From Acidimicrobiia bacterium (GTDB taxonomy: Bacteria > Actinomycetota > Acidimicrobiia > IMCC26256 > JAGPDB01), in NCBI GenBank assembly GCA_018057765.1, contig JAGPDB010000012.1, forward strand, positions 1 to 53,839: a stretch of 53,839 nucleotides of DNA. The letters run 5' to 3'. Position numbers and translations under genes: made by a program. This document shows, in pieces, positions 8,347 through 16,321 of this stretch (position 1 is its first letter; the number at the start of each line of letters is the position of its first letter). Under the pieces are notes generated by a model. The model searched no databases. It had not been told where the DNA came from and was given only the letters and a program-made list of their open reading frames with translations.

Positions 8347-9343
8347 GGGCCACTTCCTTTGCTAATTCACGATACGCTATTGCGCCTCTAGATGTTGGAT
8401 CAAATGTAATAATAGGTTGACCAAATGATGGTGCTTCAGAAAGCCTCACCGTTCTTGGTATTACTGTTGAGTACACTTTAGTACCGAAATGTTCTCTAAC
8501 CTCGGATGCTACTTGCTCGGATAATTTGGTTCTCGCATCGAACATAGTTAAGACAATTCCACGCATTTCCAATTTCTCATTTAAATTACCTTTAACAAGA
8601 CCCACATTTCGTAATAGCTGACCGAGACCTTCTAATGCGTAATACTCACATTGAATTGGGACTATCACGTCGTCTGATGCCGCTAAAGCATTTACAGTCA
8701 ACAATCCTAAAGAAGGTGGGCAGTCAATAAGTACGTAATCGTAGTCTTCCAGTATTTCTTTTATTGCTTTTTTCAACTTCATTTCTCTAGAGAACGCTGG
8801 CACCAATTCAATCTCTGCACCTGCAAGATCAATAGTAGCTGGAACAACAAATAGATTCCGCACAGCCGTAGGTTCAGTACAATCCTCTAAGGATTTATCG
8901 TTAATAATAACATCATAAACAGAACCCTCGAGGTCTCTGTGTTGAATACCTAATCCAGTTGTTGCATTACCTTGAGGATCAAGATCAATTACAAGAACTC
9001 TATTTCCCGCTTCAGCCAATGCTGCACCTAGGTTTACTGAAGTGGTAGTTTTACCAACACCGCCTTTTTGGTTTGCAATTGATATAACTCTTGGAAGAGG
9101 AAACTCAGGATTTTTATCCGACATCTGGTTGGTGAGCTCTGAAGATGCCGCCGTTATTGAATTTGATATTTCAGACTTTACCTCATTGGTATCTGTGATT
9201 TTTATACTTGGTTCATCTGAATTCTCAGCTTCGCTACTTTTAGCTTCTTTATTTACGTTTTCTGCTTCGGTATTACTCTCATCATGTTCGTGTTTAGTGT
9301 GGGAGAAAATCCTTAGACTTCTTCTTTTAAAATCATCATTCAC
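8333..9343 (-). CDS. parA: Chromosome partitioning ATPase ParA (Soj)
   Basis: The 336-residue MinD/ParA-family ATPase has the deviant Walker A motif NQKGGVGKTT (91-100), a Walker A prime/switch region YDYVLIDCPPSLG and a conserved TMFDARTKLSEQV segment. ATP-bound ParA on the nucleoid pulls ParB-bound origins apart. An unusual acidic, Ser/Glu/Asn-rich extension of about 80 residues precedes the ATPase domain. The start is well supported by an AGGAGG site about 10 bases upstream on the minus strand, so the extension is probably translated. Confidence 0.96.
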   Translation of the reverse strand: MNDDFKRRSLRIFSHTKHEHDESNTEAENVNKEAKSSEAENSDEPSIKITDTNEVKSEISNSITAASSELTNQMSDKNPEFPLPRVISIANQKGGVGKTTTSVNLGAALAEAGNRVLVIDLDPQGNATTGLGIQHRDLEGSVYDVIINDKSLEDCTEPTAVRNLFVVPATIDLAGAEIELVPAFSREMKLKKAIKEILEDYDYVLIDCPPSLGLLTVNALAASDDVIVPIQCEYYALEGLGQLLRNVGLVKGNLNEKLEMRGIVLTMFDARTKLSEQVASEVREHFGTKVYSTVIPRTVRLSEAPSFGQPIITFDPTSRGAIAYRELAKEVAHGAS

Positions 9344-9502
9344 TTTTATCCTCCTAAGATAAGACTATATGTTAGTGCTTGATCAGTAGATCTGCCAAAT
9401 GCTGTGGTGGATTATTTTTAGATGGATAATTCGAGGTCTGCATGCCGTTAGCTATGTCGCTAACTGAGCTAAGTTATTAGATCGTAACATTGTCCCAGTT
9501 TA

Positions 9503-9518
9503 TGTTCCACGTGAAACC
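9503..9518. other. parS centromere site
   Basis: TGTTCCACGTGAAACC matches the bacterial parS consensus TGTTTCACGTGAAACA at 14 of 16 positions and keeps the central CACGTG palindrome. It lies between parA and rsmG, and its last base is in the rsmG stop codon. ParB binding is inferred from the match and from the parAB neighbourhood. It is the only near-consensus copy I saw in the window. Confidence 0.88.
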
Positions 9519-10129
9519 TACCATAGAGGTTTACGTCTTGGCACGCCATCTCTTCTGGGATACTTTGGGTCTTGTGGTTTCACCTTTTTTATTATTACAC
9601 CAGTCGCGTATTGTCCGACTTCAATTCTTTCTAATTGTAATCCAAGGATTGATAGCCCATCTGTATCCCATCTCTCAGATTCATTTTCAGGAGAACCGCT
9701 CACAAATAAATATCCATCAATTTTTAAAAAATTACAAGCACATTCAGCTGTAGTCGCTGGCGGTCCGAATCCTCTGGCAACAACTATATCGAAGCTTTCA
9801 GAGCAACGGGCTTCTTTTGCAATTTCCTCTGCCCTCCCATTAATAACTTTATATGAATCTTTCCCTAGTTCTGATGAGATGCCCTCTAGGAAATCTGTTC
9901 TTTTCTTCATAGCATCTAAAAGGGTGTATTTGATGTCGTTTTCCTGTGACATAAATACAAAACTAGGTAAACCGCCACCCGCTCCCATGTCCAAAAGTTT
10001 ACCTTCGTGAGTTGGCAGCATATTATAAAGTTCTATTGAATGTAATATTTGTTCATCTAATTCTTTAGGTGATAAAAATCCAAAATTCTGAGATTCTTGG
10101 AGATATTTCAATAACTGTTCGTCATTCAT
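9518..10129 (-). CDS. rsmG: 16S rRNA 7-methylguanosine methyltransferase RsmG (GidB)
   Basis: The 203-residue class I methyltransferase has the SAM-binding motif LLDMGAGGGLPS (about 45-56) and the family pattern FDIVVARGFGPPATTAECA. It methylates G527 of 16S rRNA. The ATG at 10129 was chosen because an upstream in-frame extension would cover a terminator, and because a TATACT -10 hexamer sits 6 bases before this ATG, consistent with a leaderless transcript. The gene end abuts parS. Confidence 0.93.
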   Translation of the reverse strand: MNDEQLLKYLQESQNFGFLSPKELDEQILHSIELYNMLPTHEGKLLDMGAGGGLPSFVFMSQENDIKYTLLDAMKKRTDFLEGISSELGKDSYKVINGRAEEIAKEARCSESFDIVVARGFGPPATTAECACNFLKIDGYLFVSGSPENESERWDTDGLSILGLQLERIEVGQYATGVIIKKVKPQDPKYPRRDGVPRRKPLW

Positions 10130-10135
10130 ATATAC

Positions 10136-10141
10136 AGTATA
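10136..10141 (-). promoter_or_regulatory. Leaderless-type -10 element of rsmG
   Basis: On the minus strand TATACT is followed by GTATAT and then the rsmG ATG, placing the expected transcription start at or next to the start codon. A second TATAAT lies 8 bases further upstream. The jag terminator just before it implies that rsmG needs its own promoter. Confidence 0.5.
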
Positions 10142-10176
10142 GATTATAGCTATCGATACCATCTGAAAATTGGCAT

Positions 10177-10206
10177 AAAAAAACCTCTTGGAGTGACCCA
10201 AGAGGT
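10177..10206 (-). terminator. Rho-independent terminator after jag
   Basis: ACCTCTTGG and its complement CCAAGAGGT form a 9-bp stem around a 6-base loop. On the minus strand the stem is followed by a run of seven T (complement of 10177-10183). It ends the rpmH-rnpA-yidD-yidC-jag transcript before rsmG. Confidence 0.85.
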
Positions 10207-10225
10207 AAAAAACGATTTATGTATT

Positions 10226-11161
10226 TTATGCTTCGTCAATCATAACAACTACTCTTCTCTTAGGATCGTAGCCTTCTGAAGTTGTAGAAAATCCATCGAT
10301 TTCCGAAATGGTATCATGTATTACTTTTCGATCTGATGCGACCATCGGTTCCAAAACTTGACTACGACCGGTCTCCTTGACTTTTTTAACTAGGTCATTA
10401 GCAAAATCGGTTAAAGCCTTTTTTCGCGTTTCACGATATCCACCCATATCTAGATACATGCGTGCAGTATATCCGCCAACTTTTGCTTGAACTACTGCTC
10501 TCATTAATTCTTCGACAGCAAATAAAGTAGTTCCCCTAGTTCCTATAAGTAGCCCTACATTGTTACCTTCAACTGCAACTGTAACTGAATCTTCTTCTAA
10601 AGTTGATGTTATTTTTACGTCATCATCAAAGAACTTAACAACTCCAGCTAAAAATTCTTCGGCATATTTAGCTTGATCTTCAATTGGTGCACCATACTCT
10701 CTAACTTGTTTTTCAGGTACTGAAGATGTTTCCTCATCTTTTAAATTGTTTTCATCTTCCATTTTTACTTCTTTCTTAATTGTTCTTTTCTTCACAGCAG
10801 TTTTTGTTTTTACTGGTAATTTTTCTTTATCGGATTCTTTAGCTGTTGGCTTTGTTTTTACTGGTAATTTTTCTTTATCGGATTCTTTAGCTGTTTGCTT
10901 TGTTTTTACTGTGCGTAAAGGATCTTTTTTCGTGGCAGTTTTTCGAGCGCCTCCTCTAGTTTTTCGATCTTTTGGTTTTTCTCTAGATATTGGTTTGACT
11001 CTTGATTTAATTCTAGTCTCAGTACCTCCAATTCCAAAAACTCCTTTTTTGCCTTCGTCTAAGACTTCGTACTCTAATTCATCTTTATGAATGCCCAGAC
11101 GATCTAATGCTAGATCTAAAGCGTCGTTTAGGGTCTTGCCTGTTGTTTCTATCCATTCCAT
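10226..11161 (-). CDS. jag: Jag/KhpB RNA-binding protein (SpoIIIJ-associated)
   Basis: The 311-residue protein has an N-terminal Jag_N domain (about 1-52, with GKKGVFGIGG), a low-complexity lysine/threonine-rich linker (about 55-150), a KH domain (about 165-235, GLLIGTRGTTLFAVEELMRA) and an R3H domain at the end. KhpB proteins bind RNA and influence cell division and elongation. It follows yidC as in most bacteria. The linker carries a 48-base tandem repeat encoding VKTK-TAKESDKEKLP units, listed separately. Confidence 0.92.
   Translation of the reverse strand: MEWIETTGKTLNDALDLALDRLGIHKDELEYEVLDEGKKGVFGIGGTETRIKSRVKPISREKPKDRKTRGGARKTATKKDPLRTVKTKQTAKESDKEKLPVKTKPTAKESDKEKLPVKTKTAVKKRTIKKEVKMEDENNLKDEETSSVPEKQVREYGAPIEDQAKYAEEFLAGVVKFFDDDVKITSTLEEDSVTVAVEGNNVGLLIGTRGTTLFAVEELMRAVVQAKVGGYTARMYLDMGGYRETRKKALTDFANDLVKKVKETGRSQVLEPMVASDRKVIHDTISEIDGFSTTSEGYDPKRRVVVMIDEA
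10803..10911 (-). repeat. 48-base tandem repeat in the jag linker
   Basis: About 2.3 copies of a 48-base unit start at 10803, 10851 and 10899. They encode a 16-residue basic/acidic unit in the disordered linker between Jag_N and KH. The copies are nearly identical, which suggests recent slippage or recombination and possible length variation between strains. Confidence 0.85.
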
Positions 11162-11192
11162 ATGTATATTATTTTCCTTTCTTAAAACCTTT

Positions 11193-12179
11193 TTATTTCT
11201 TTTTACGTTTTTTGCGTTCTATGCGAGCTTGATTTGCTTTTTCTTGTATTTCTTCTTCCGATTCTTTATCTTCGGTTTTTGGTGCATCTATTTTACTCTC
11301 TAATTGTAATTTGGTTTCTTTCTCTTTCAAATCCATTTTATCTCTATGTGGAGTTATAACTTTATGGAAGATAATTTCCTGTTGACCAGCTCTCCACAAT
11401 GCAGAAACCAAAATATATAGGTTGGTTCCACCCGGTAATATTATTGAAAATAAACCTGCTCCAGCTGGTATCAGATATTTAATAAATCCCATTTTATTAT
11501 TTTGAACTGGGTTTCTACTTTGTTGCCTGGCAATATTTAGGTATGTTGTTACTACTATCAAAATCAACATTACGGTATATGCGAATATTGCTAAATAATC
11601 TTTTCCTTGTGCGCTAAGTGCTGCACTTAAATTTCTCGATAAATTCATACCAAGAAATTCTTTTCCTCTGGGTAAAGAATTAGCTAGCGATTCTGACTGA
11701 GAGGCACTAAACCCTTTTGATTGAAATGACCCAACATTTCCATTACACGCTTTTAATGTATTAACTGGATCACAAATACTTTTAAACAATTTCGAATTCG
11801 TAGGTATAAAATCTTGAATAGATCTAACTACCCTATAAATTGAAAAGAAGAATGGTGATTGAATAAGCATTGGAAAGCAACTACCGAATGGGTTTGCACC
11901 GTTTTCCTTATATAATTTCATCGTCTCTTCGCTTTGCTTTTGACGATCATCTTTGTATTTTGCTTGTAGTTCCTTAATTTTTGGTGCTAACGCTTGCATT
12001 GCTAACATCGACTTTTGCTGCTTATGTGTTAAAGGGTATAATAGTAACATAAGCAACATTGTTACTATTATTATACATACACCTAAATTGGGAAATATAT
12101 TGTATAAAAAGGCGATGATATCTCCTAGTATTTTCTCAATAGGGTTTAATATTGTATCTAAAATTGATGCGACTACCAT
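11193..12179 (-). CDS. yidC: Membrane protein insertase YidC
   Basis: The 328-residue protein has the YidC/Oxa1 core: an N-terminal helix, the first core helix near residues 35-55, a cytoplasmic hairpin (PKIKELQAKYKDDRQKQSEE), then NPFGSCFPMLIQSPFFFSIYRV and three further membrane segments. The C-terminus is strongly basic (RIERKKRKKK), as in insertases that bind ribosomes. It inserts membrane proteins alone or with SecYEG. It lacks the large periplasmic domain of proteobacterial YidC, as expected for Gram-positives. Confidence 0.94.
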   Translation of the reverse strand: MVVASILDTILNPIEKILGDIIAFLYNIFPNLGVCIIIVTMLLMLLLYPLTHKQQKSMLAMQALAPKIKELQAKYKDDRQKQSEETMKLYKENGANPFGSCFPMLIQSPFFFSIYRVVRSIQDFIPTNSKLFKSICDPVNTLKACNGNVGSFQSKGFSASQSESLANSLPRGKEFLGMNLSRNLSAALSAQGKDYLAIFAYTVMLILIVVTTYLNIARQQSRNPVQNNKMGFIKYLIPAGAGLFSIILPGGTNLYILVSALWRAGQQEIIFHKVITPHRDKMDLKEKETKLQLESKIDAPKTEDKESEEEIQEKANQARIERKKRKKK

Positions 12180-12325
12180 TTGGTCTCTTTCTATCTAAGT
12201 TAAAGAATAATTCATCCTCAGAAATTAATGCTATTTTTAACTTTTCTCTTAGCTCGGTCTCTTAAAATGAGACAGCCTAAATTTTACTTTGTATATAACC
12301 TAAAACTACAACTTTGCTAATTAAT

Positions 12326-12601
12326 TTAATCTTTCTTTTTCTTGGGTTCCAGATAATCAATTCCTCCGCTTGAATAAGGGTTGCATTTTAAAACTCGTTT
12401 AATAATTAAATACAAACTCTCTATAAATCCACGTTCGCGAAGTGCAGTCCGTGCATAAGTTGAACACGTTGGATGATACCTACATTTTGAAGGAAAAGGT
12501 TTTGATATCCACCAATATATTTCCAATATTATAAAAAGAGCCCAATAGAGAGGATTGATGTACTTTAATTTGAACCCTGATTTCATTGACTTAAACCACA
12601 T
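12326..12601 (-). CDS. yidD: YidD membrane protein insertion factor
   Basis: The 91-residue protein has the YidD signature PSKCRYHPTCSTYARTAL with its conserved cysteines, then RVLKCNPYSSGGIDYL. YidD is a small inner-face membrane protein that assists YidC. I chose the ATG at 12601, which overlaps the rnpA end by 11 bases; an ATG at 12586 and a TTG at 12622 are alternatives, and no ribosome site is strong enough to decide. Confidence 0.88.
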   Translation of the reverse strand: MWFKSMKSGFKLKYINPLYWALFIILEIYWWISKPFPSKCRYHPTCSTYARTALRERGFIESLYLIIKRVLKCNPYSSGGIDYLEPKKKKD

Positions 12602-12965
12602 TATCTGTTTCAAAACTACCAATATGCATAAAAAAATTATTGATTGATTTTGTTACATCTTCGAAATTTATTTGTTCCGTACAATCTCTATTTATTCCAA
12701 TTAATAACAGTATATTACCTGGCACTTTTTCATCAATTCCATAAGTATAAATAGCATTTTTTATTCGTCGTTTTAAAAGATTTCGCGCAACTGCATTTCC
12801 ATATTTTTTTGAAACAGCTACACTTAAAGCCAATGGAACAAATTCTTGTTTTGAAATTATGACATATTTAAACCATAAAGAATCTGATTTAAAAAATTTA
12901 CCGCGTTTTAGCTGGTCAAACTCAGTTAAGGATGTAATCCTAAATATCTTGATGTTTTTAGACAT
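12591..12965 (-). CDS. rnpA: Ribonuclease P protein component
   Basis: The 124-residue basic protein has the RnpA hallmark KKYGNAVARNLLKRRIKNA (RNR-like motif) and an N-terminal region beginning near FDQLKRGKFFKSD. It assists RNase P RNA in maturing tRNA 5' ends. It sits between rpmH and yidD in the standard order; the RNase P RNA gene itself is not in the window. Confidence 0.94.
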   Translation of the reverse strand: MSKNIKIFRITSLTEFDQLKRGKFFKSDSLWFKYVIISKQEFVPLALSVAVSKKYGNAVARNLLKRRIKNAIYTYGIDEKVPGNILLLIGINRDCTEQINFEDVTKSINNFFMHIGSFETDNVV

Positions 12966-12970
12966 TACGC

Positions 12971-13105
12971 CTATGCGCTGAGTTTTTTACGTCCTTTAAG
13001 ACGACGTGCCTTAAGTACGTTTCTTCCAGCTTTAGTGCTCATTCTTAATTTAAAACCGTGTTTTCGTGAACGTTTACGATTACTTGGCTGGAAAGTACGT
13101 TTCAT
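12971..13105 (-). CDS. rpmH: 50S ribosomal protein L34
   Basis: The 44-residue protein starts [19 protein letters not shown] and ends GRKKLSA, a full-length bL34. It stabilises the large ribosomal subunit. It heads the minus-strand rpmH-rnpA-yidD-yidC-jag block and faces dnaA across the upstream DnaA-box region. Confidence 0.97.
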   Translation of the reverse strand: MKRTFQPSNRKRSRKHGFKLRMSTKAGRNVLKARRLKGRKKLSA

Positions 13106-13427
13106 TTCAAATCCTGTCGCTATTTCTTAGGTATTACTAAGATGAAGGTTGATTATACTAACACCTATAGAAATACAAATCCAATTGTTGAATCAAATTC
13201 GGTAATTTTATCAATTGATTAGTTCATTGGACATTTAAGACAACACTTATAAAAGAGTTGTGTATAACAATTTTACACAATCGGTGGATAACCAATTTTG
13301 AAATAATACTAATAACGTGATAAGTTTTAAAATAAACTAATAAGAGCTAATGTATAAGTGCAGTAGGTAAAAACTTTAGATTAGTAAAAACATATCCACA
13401 GGTGTGGATAAGACTGTGGAACATCCT
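13106..13427. other. rpmH-dnaA intergenic region with a DnaA-box cluster
   Basis: This 322-base AT-rich gap separates the divergent rpmH and dnaA genes and must contain both promoters. It carries DnaA-box-like 9-mers: TGTGTATAA (13259-13267), GGTGGATAA (13283-13291), a reverse-oriented ATATCCACA (13392-13400) and an exact TGTGGATAA (13403-13411). The last two abut the dnaA start, which suggests autoregulation of dnaA and possibly a second half of a bipartite origin. Confidence 0.75.
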
Positions 13428-14987
13428 ATGAATAATCCAGTGATATTAACTTCAGCACAAGAAGTATGGGAGTTGATTTCTAAACATGTCCGTGAACAAT
13501 TGAGTGATGCATCTTGGAACACATGGTTTATAGGATCAAAAATTGATCCTTCATCAACAGTAGATAATCTTACAATTTTAGTTCCATCTTCGGTTGCATG
13601 GGAAAAAATAACATCTACATTTGCATCAGTTATAAATGATGCAATAGAAAGTATTTCAGATACTCCTATAGCATTACGTTTTATTATTGAAACTCAAAAT
13701 CGTCAAGATGATAACACAATTGATATACGCGAAAACTATAAATCAACAAACCGGCATTACGTTTCAGAAATATCACATAATGAAAATACGGCGCCAAGCC
13801 AACAACAAAATTTCCAAAATGTAAATAATTTTTCAGATATAGTTTCATCATCATCAAATGAAGTTGCAGGATTAAACCCTAAGTATACATTTGATCACTT
13901 CGTAATTGGATCTTCAAATAGATTCGCACATGCAGCGGCATTAAGTGTTGCTGAAGCACCTGCAAAGAGTTACAATCCACTTTATATTTATGGGGCAGCA
14001 GGTTTAGGAAAAACACATCTACTTCATGCAATTGGACACTATGTTCACAAAATGTTTCCCAACAAGATTATTAGATACGTTTCAACAGAAACATTTATGA
14101 ATGAATTTGTTGAATCAATTAGAACAAACTCGACAGCTACCTTTAAAAAAAGATATCGTCAAGTTGATGTACTATTAGTAGACGATATTCAGTTTCTAGA
14201 ACGTTCACAACAACTTCAAGAAGAATTTTTTCATACATTTAATTCATTAACCGATTCATCAAGCCAAATAGTTTTATGTTCTGATCGACCTCCTAAATCT
14301 ATTGCTACTTTAGAAGATCGTTTGCGTACAAGATTCGAATGGGGTTTAATAACAGACGTTCAACCTCCAGAATTTGAAACACGTTTAGCTATTTTACAAA
14401 AAAAAGCATATAGTGAAAATTTACATAATGTTCCTGATGAAGTTATGAAATTTATTGCAAGCAATATATCTGATAATGTTCGAGAACTTGAAGGAGCATT
14501 AATTAGAGTTGCTGCGTATTCTTCTCTTCATCGTGCTGTGTTAAATGAAGAAGTAGCTAAACAAGTTTTGAGTGATTTATTACCAACAAATAAAACTCGT
14601 GTTATTACGCCACAGTTAATACTTGATGAAACAGCATCTTTATTTGGTTGGTCTGTAGTTGATTTATGTGGAGCTTCAAGAAGAAGACCATTGGTAACAG
14701 CAAGACAAGTTGGAATGTATGTTTTCCGTGAATTAACAGATTATTCTTTCCCAAGAATTGCTGAAGTTTTTGGTGGTAGAGACCATACAACCGTGATGCA
14801 TGCAGTAGAAAAAATTAAGCGTCAAATGACAGAAAAAGCTACTATTTTTGAACAAGTTAACGAACTTATAGGTAGAATTAAACTTGGCCCTGATTCAAAT
14901 CGAAACAGCAGTGACAATGTTGGGTTGAATCAAAACAGTAATACTGTTTTTAATAATGATAATTTCATCCCCGGAGGTAAACAATAG
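13428..14987 (+). CDS. dnaA: Chromosomal replication initiator DnaA
   Basis: The 519-residue AAA+ protein has domain I (about 1-85, including LSDASWNTWF), a variable linker (about 90-150), an ATPase domain with Walker A GAAGLGKTH (about 189-197) and Walker B LLVDDIQFL (about 246-254), and a C-terminal box-binding HTH with the signature GGRDHTTVMHAV (about 449-460). It melts oriC and loads the helicase. I chose the ATG at 13428; a GTG at 13404 is in frame but lies inside a DnaA box and has no ribosome site. Confidence 0.96.
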   Translation: MNNPVILTSAQEVWELISKHVREQLSDASWNTWFIGSKIDPSSTVDNLTILVPSSVAWEKITSTFASVINDAIESISDTPIALRFIIETQNRQDDNTIDIRENYKSTNRHYVSEISHNENTAPSQQQNFQNVNNFSDIVSSSSNEVAGLNPKYTFDHFVIGSSNRFAHAAALSVAEAPAKSYNPLYIYGAAGLGKTHLLHAIGHYVHKMFPNKIIRYVSTETFMNEFVESIRTNSTATFKKRYRQVDVLLVDDIQFLERSQQLQEEFFHTFNSLTDSSSQIVLCSDRPPKSIATLEDRLRTRFEWGLITDVQPPEFETRLAILQKKAYSENLHNVPDEVMKFIASNISDNVRELEGALIRVAAYSSLHRAVLNEEVAKQVLSDLLPTNKTRVITPQLILDETASLFGWSVVDLCGASRRRPLVTARQVGMYVFRELTDYSFPRIAEVFGGRDHTTVMHAVEKIKRQMTEKATIFEQVNELIGRIKLGPDSNRNSSDNVGLNQNSNTVFNNDNFIPGGKQ

Positions 14988-15202
14988 TGGATAACTATGT
15001 GGATAACTGTGGACAAACTAATCATAATAAGTGGATAAACGTTCAACCAATACTTAAGCTTGAACATATCCTGTGGATAACTGTGGATAAGTTGCTCACT
15101 AAAATATTATGCTTTACCAGGGATTTTTATAGGTTATCCATAATCCACAGGCCCTATAACTGTTATTAACTTTATATTTCTTAAACTAATGGAGGAACAC
15201 AA
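14988..15202. other. Likely chromosomal origin oriC (dnaA-dnaN interval)
   Basis: At least eight DnaA-box-like 9-mers lie here. Exact TGTGGATAA copies are at 14998-15006, 15072-15080 and 15082-15090. Near copies are at 14986-14994, 15008-15016 and 15030-15038, and reverse-oriented copies at 15134-15142 and 15141-15149. AT-rich stretches follow at about 15091-15130 and 15155-15185 and are candidates for the unwinding element. Position between dnaA and dnaN is where actinobacterial origins map. Confidence 0.9.
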
Positions 15203-16309
15203 ATGTCAAATATGAAAATACAAATAGAAAGAGATACTTTCTTAGAAGCACTAAATAGTGCATCACGTGCTGTATCAACAAGAGCAGGCACACTACCAGT
15301 GCTTTCAGGTGTACAAATCGTTGTTGGCTTAAATGAAATGACTATTACAGGTTCTGACTTAGATATTACAGTGCGAGTAAATGTTATGGCACACACACAA
15401 GGCGAGGGTTCAGTTGTTCTAAGTGCAAAACTAATTTCTGAAATAGTTAGATCTTTAGAAGCAGGTACTATTTCTATGGAAATTAAAGAAAATCTTGCTA
15501 TATTAACTTCTAATCGTTCTAGTTTCAATTTGCGAACATTAAATGCAGAGGAATATCCAAAACTTAACGAACTTAAAGGTGAATCTGTGACTGTTAAGGC
15601 ATCAGAATTTGCAGATGGTTTGGGACAAGTAATTGTTGCAGCTTCTAAAGACGAAGCTCGTCCAATATTATGTGGTGTTTTATTAAGTGCAACAGAAACC
15701 GGTCTACGTTTTGTAGCAACTGATTCATATCGTTTAGCAATGCGTGATGTCGAAGGATTATCAATGCTTAAAGCAGGCACAAACGTTCTAGTGCCAGCAA
15801 AAGGTTTAACTGAAGTACAAAGACTTTTATCTAGTAGTGACGTTGAAGTAATTCTTGGTGAGCGTGAAGTTAGTTTTAGCGTTGACAATACAACTATAAC
15901 AATGAGACTTATCGAAGGAGAATATCCTAATTACGAGCAATTAATTCCAAAAGGATATCCAAATAGAGTTACTATTTCTAGTGATATTTTTGCTGATGCA
16001 ATAAAGCGTGTGCGTTTAGTTGCACAAGATAGAAATTCACAACCTGTTCGATTAAGTATTAAAACTGATGGAGTTGAACTTAAACAAGTTGCACAAGAAA
16101 TTGGTGAAGCTAGTGAATTTATAGATGCAAAATGTGAAGGCGATGAATTAGAAGTTGCATTTAATAGTGAATATTTACTTGACGGACTTAATGCTTGTGG
16201 CACTGATGAAGTTCTTATTGAAACTTTAGACCCATTAAAACCAGCAACACTTCATGGTGTTGACCAAGAAGGTTATACCTACCTTTTGATGCCTGTTCGC
16301 GTTAATTAA
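15203..16309 (+). CDS. dnaN: DNA polymerase III beta subunit (sliding clamp)
   Basis: The 368-residue protein has the three repeated clamp domains; recognisable segments include GSDLDITVRV, FNLRTLNAEEYPKL, FVATDSYRLAMR and RLIEGEYPNYEQLIP, and it ends YLLMPVRVN. It forms the ring that tethers the replicative polymerase to DNA. A GGAGG ribosome site 7 bases before the ATG supports the start. Confidence 0.97.
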   Translation: MSNMKIQIERDTFLEALNSASRAVSTRAGTLPVLSGVQIVVGLNEMTITGSDLDITVRVNVMAHTQGEGSVVLSAKLISEIVRSLEAGTISMEIKENLAILTSNRSSFNLRTLNAEEYPKLNELKGESVTVKASEFADGLGQVIVAASKDEARPILCGVLLSATETGLRFVATDSYRLAMRDVEGLSMLKAGTNVLVPAKGLTEVQRLLSSSDVEVILGEREVSFSVDNTTITMRLIEGEYPNYEQLIPKGYPNRVTISSDIFADAIKRVRLVAQDRNSQPVRLSIKTDGVELKQVAQEIGEASEFIDAKCEGDELEVAFNSEYLLDGLNACGTDEVLIETLDPLKPATLHGVDQEGYTYLLMPVRVN

Positions 16310-16321
16310 TGTTATTGATAG

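Noticed and set aside
9490-9753. Plus-strand ORF over the parS site and the end of rsmG
   Set aside because: It is antisense to rsmG and its frame follows from the rsmG codons; no ribosome site.
12257-12273. Short hairpin between yidC and yidD as a terminator
   Set aside because: Only a 5-bp stem (GTCTC/GAGAC) with a 7-base AT loop; too weak to support.
14987-15169. 60-codon plus-strand ORF between dnaA and dnaN
   Set aside because: It is made of DnaA boxes of the origin, with no ribosome site and no protein-like pattern.
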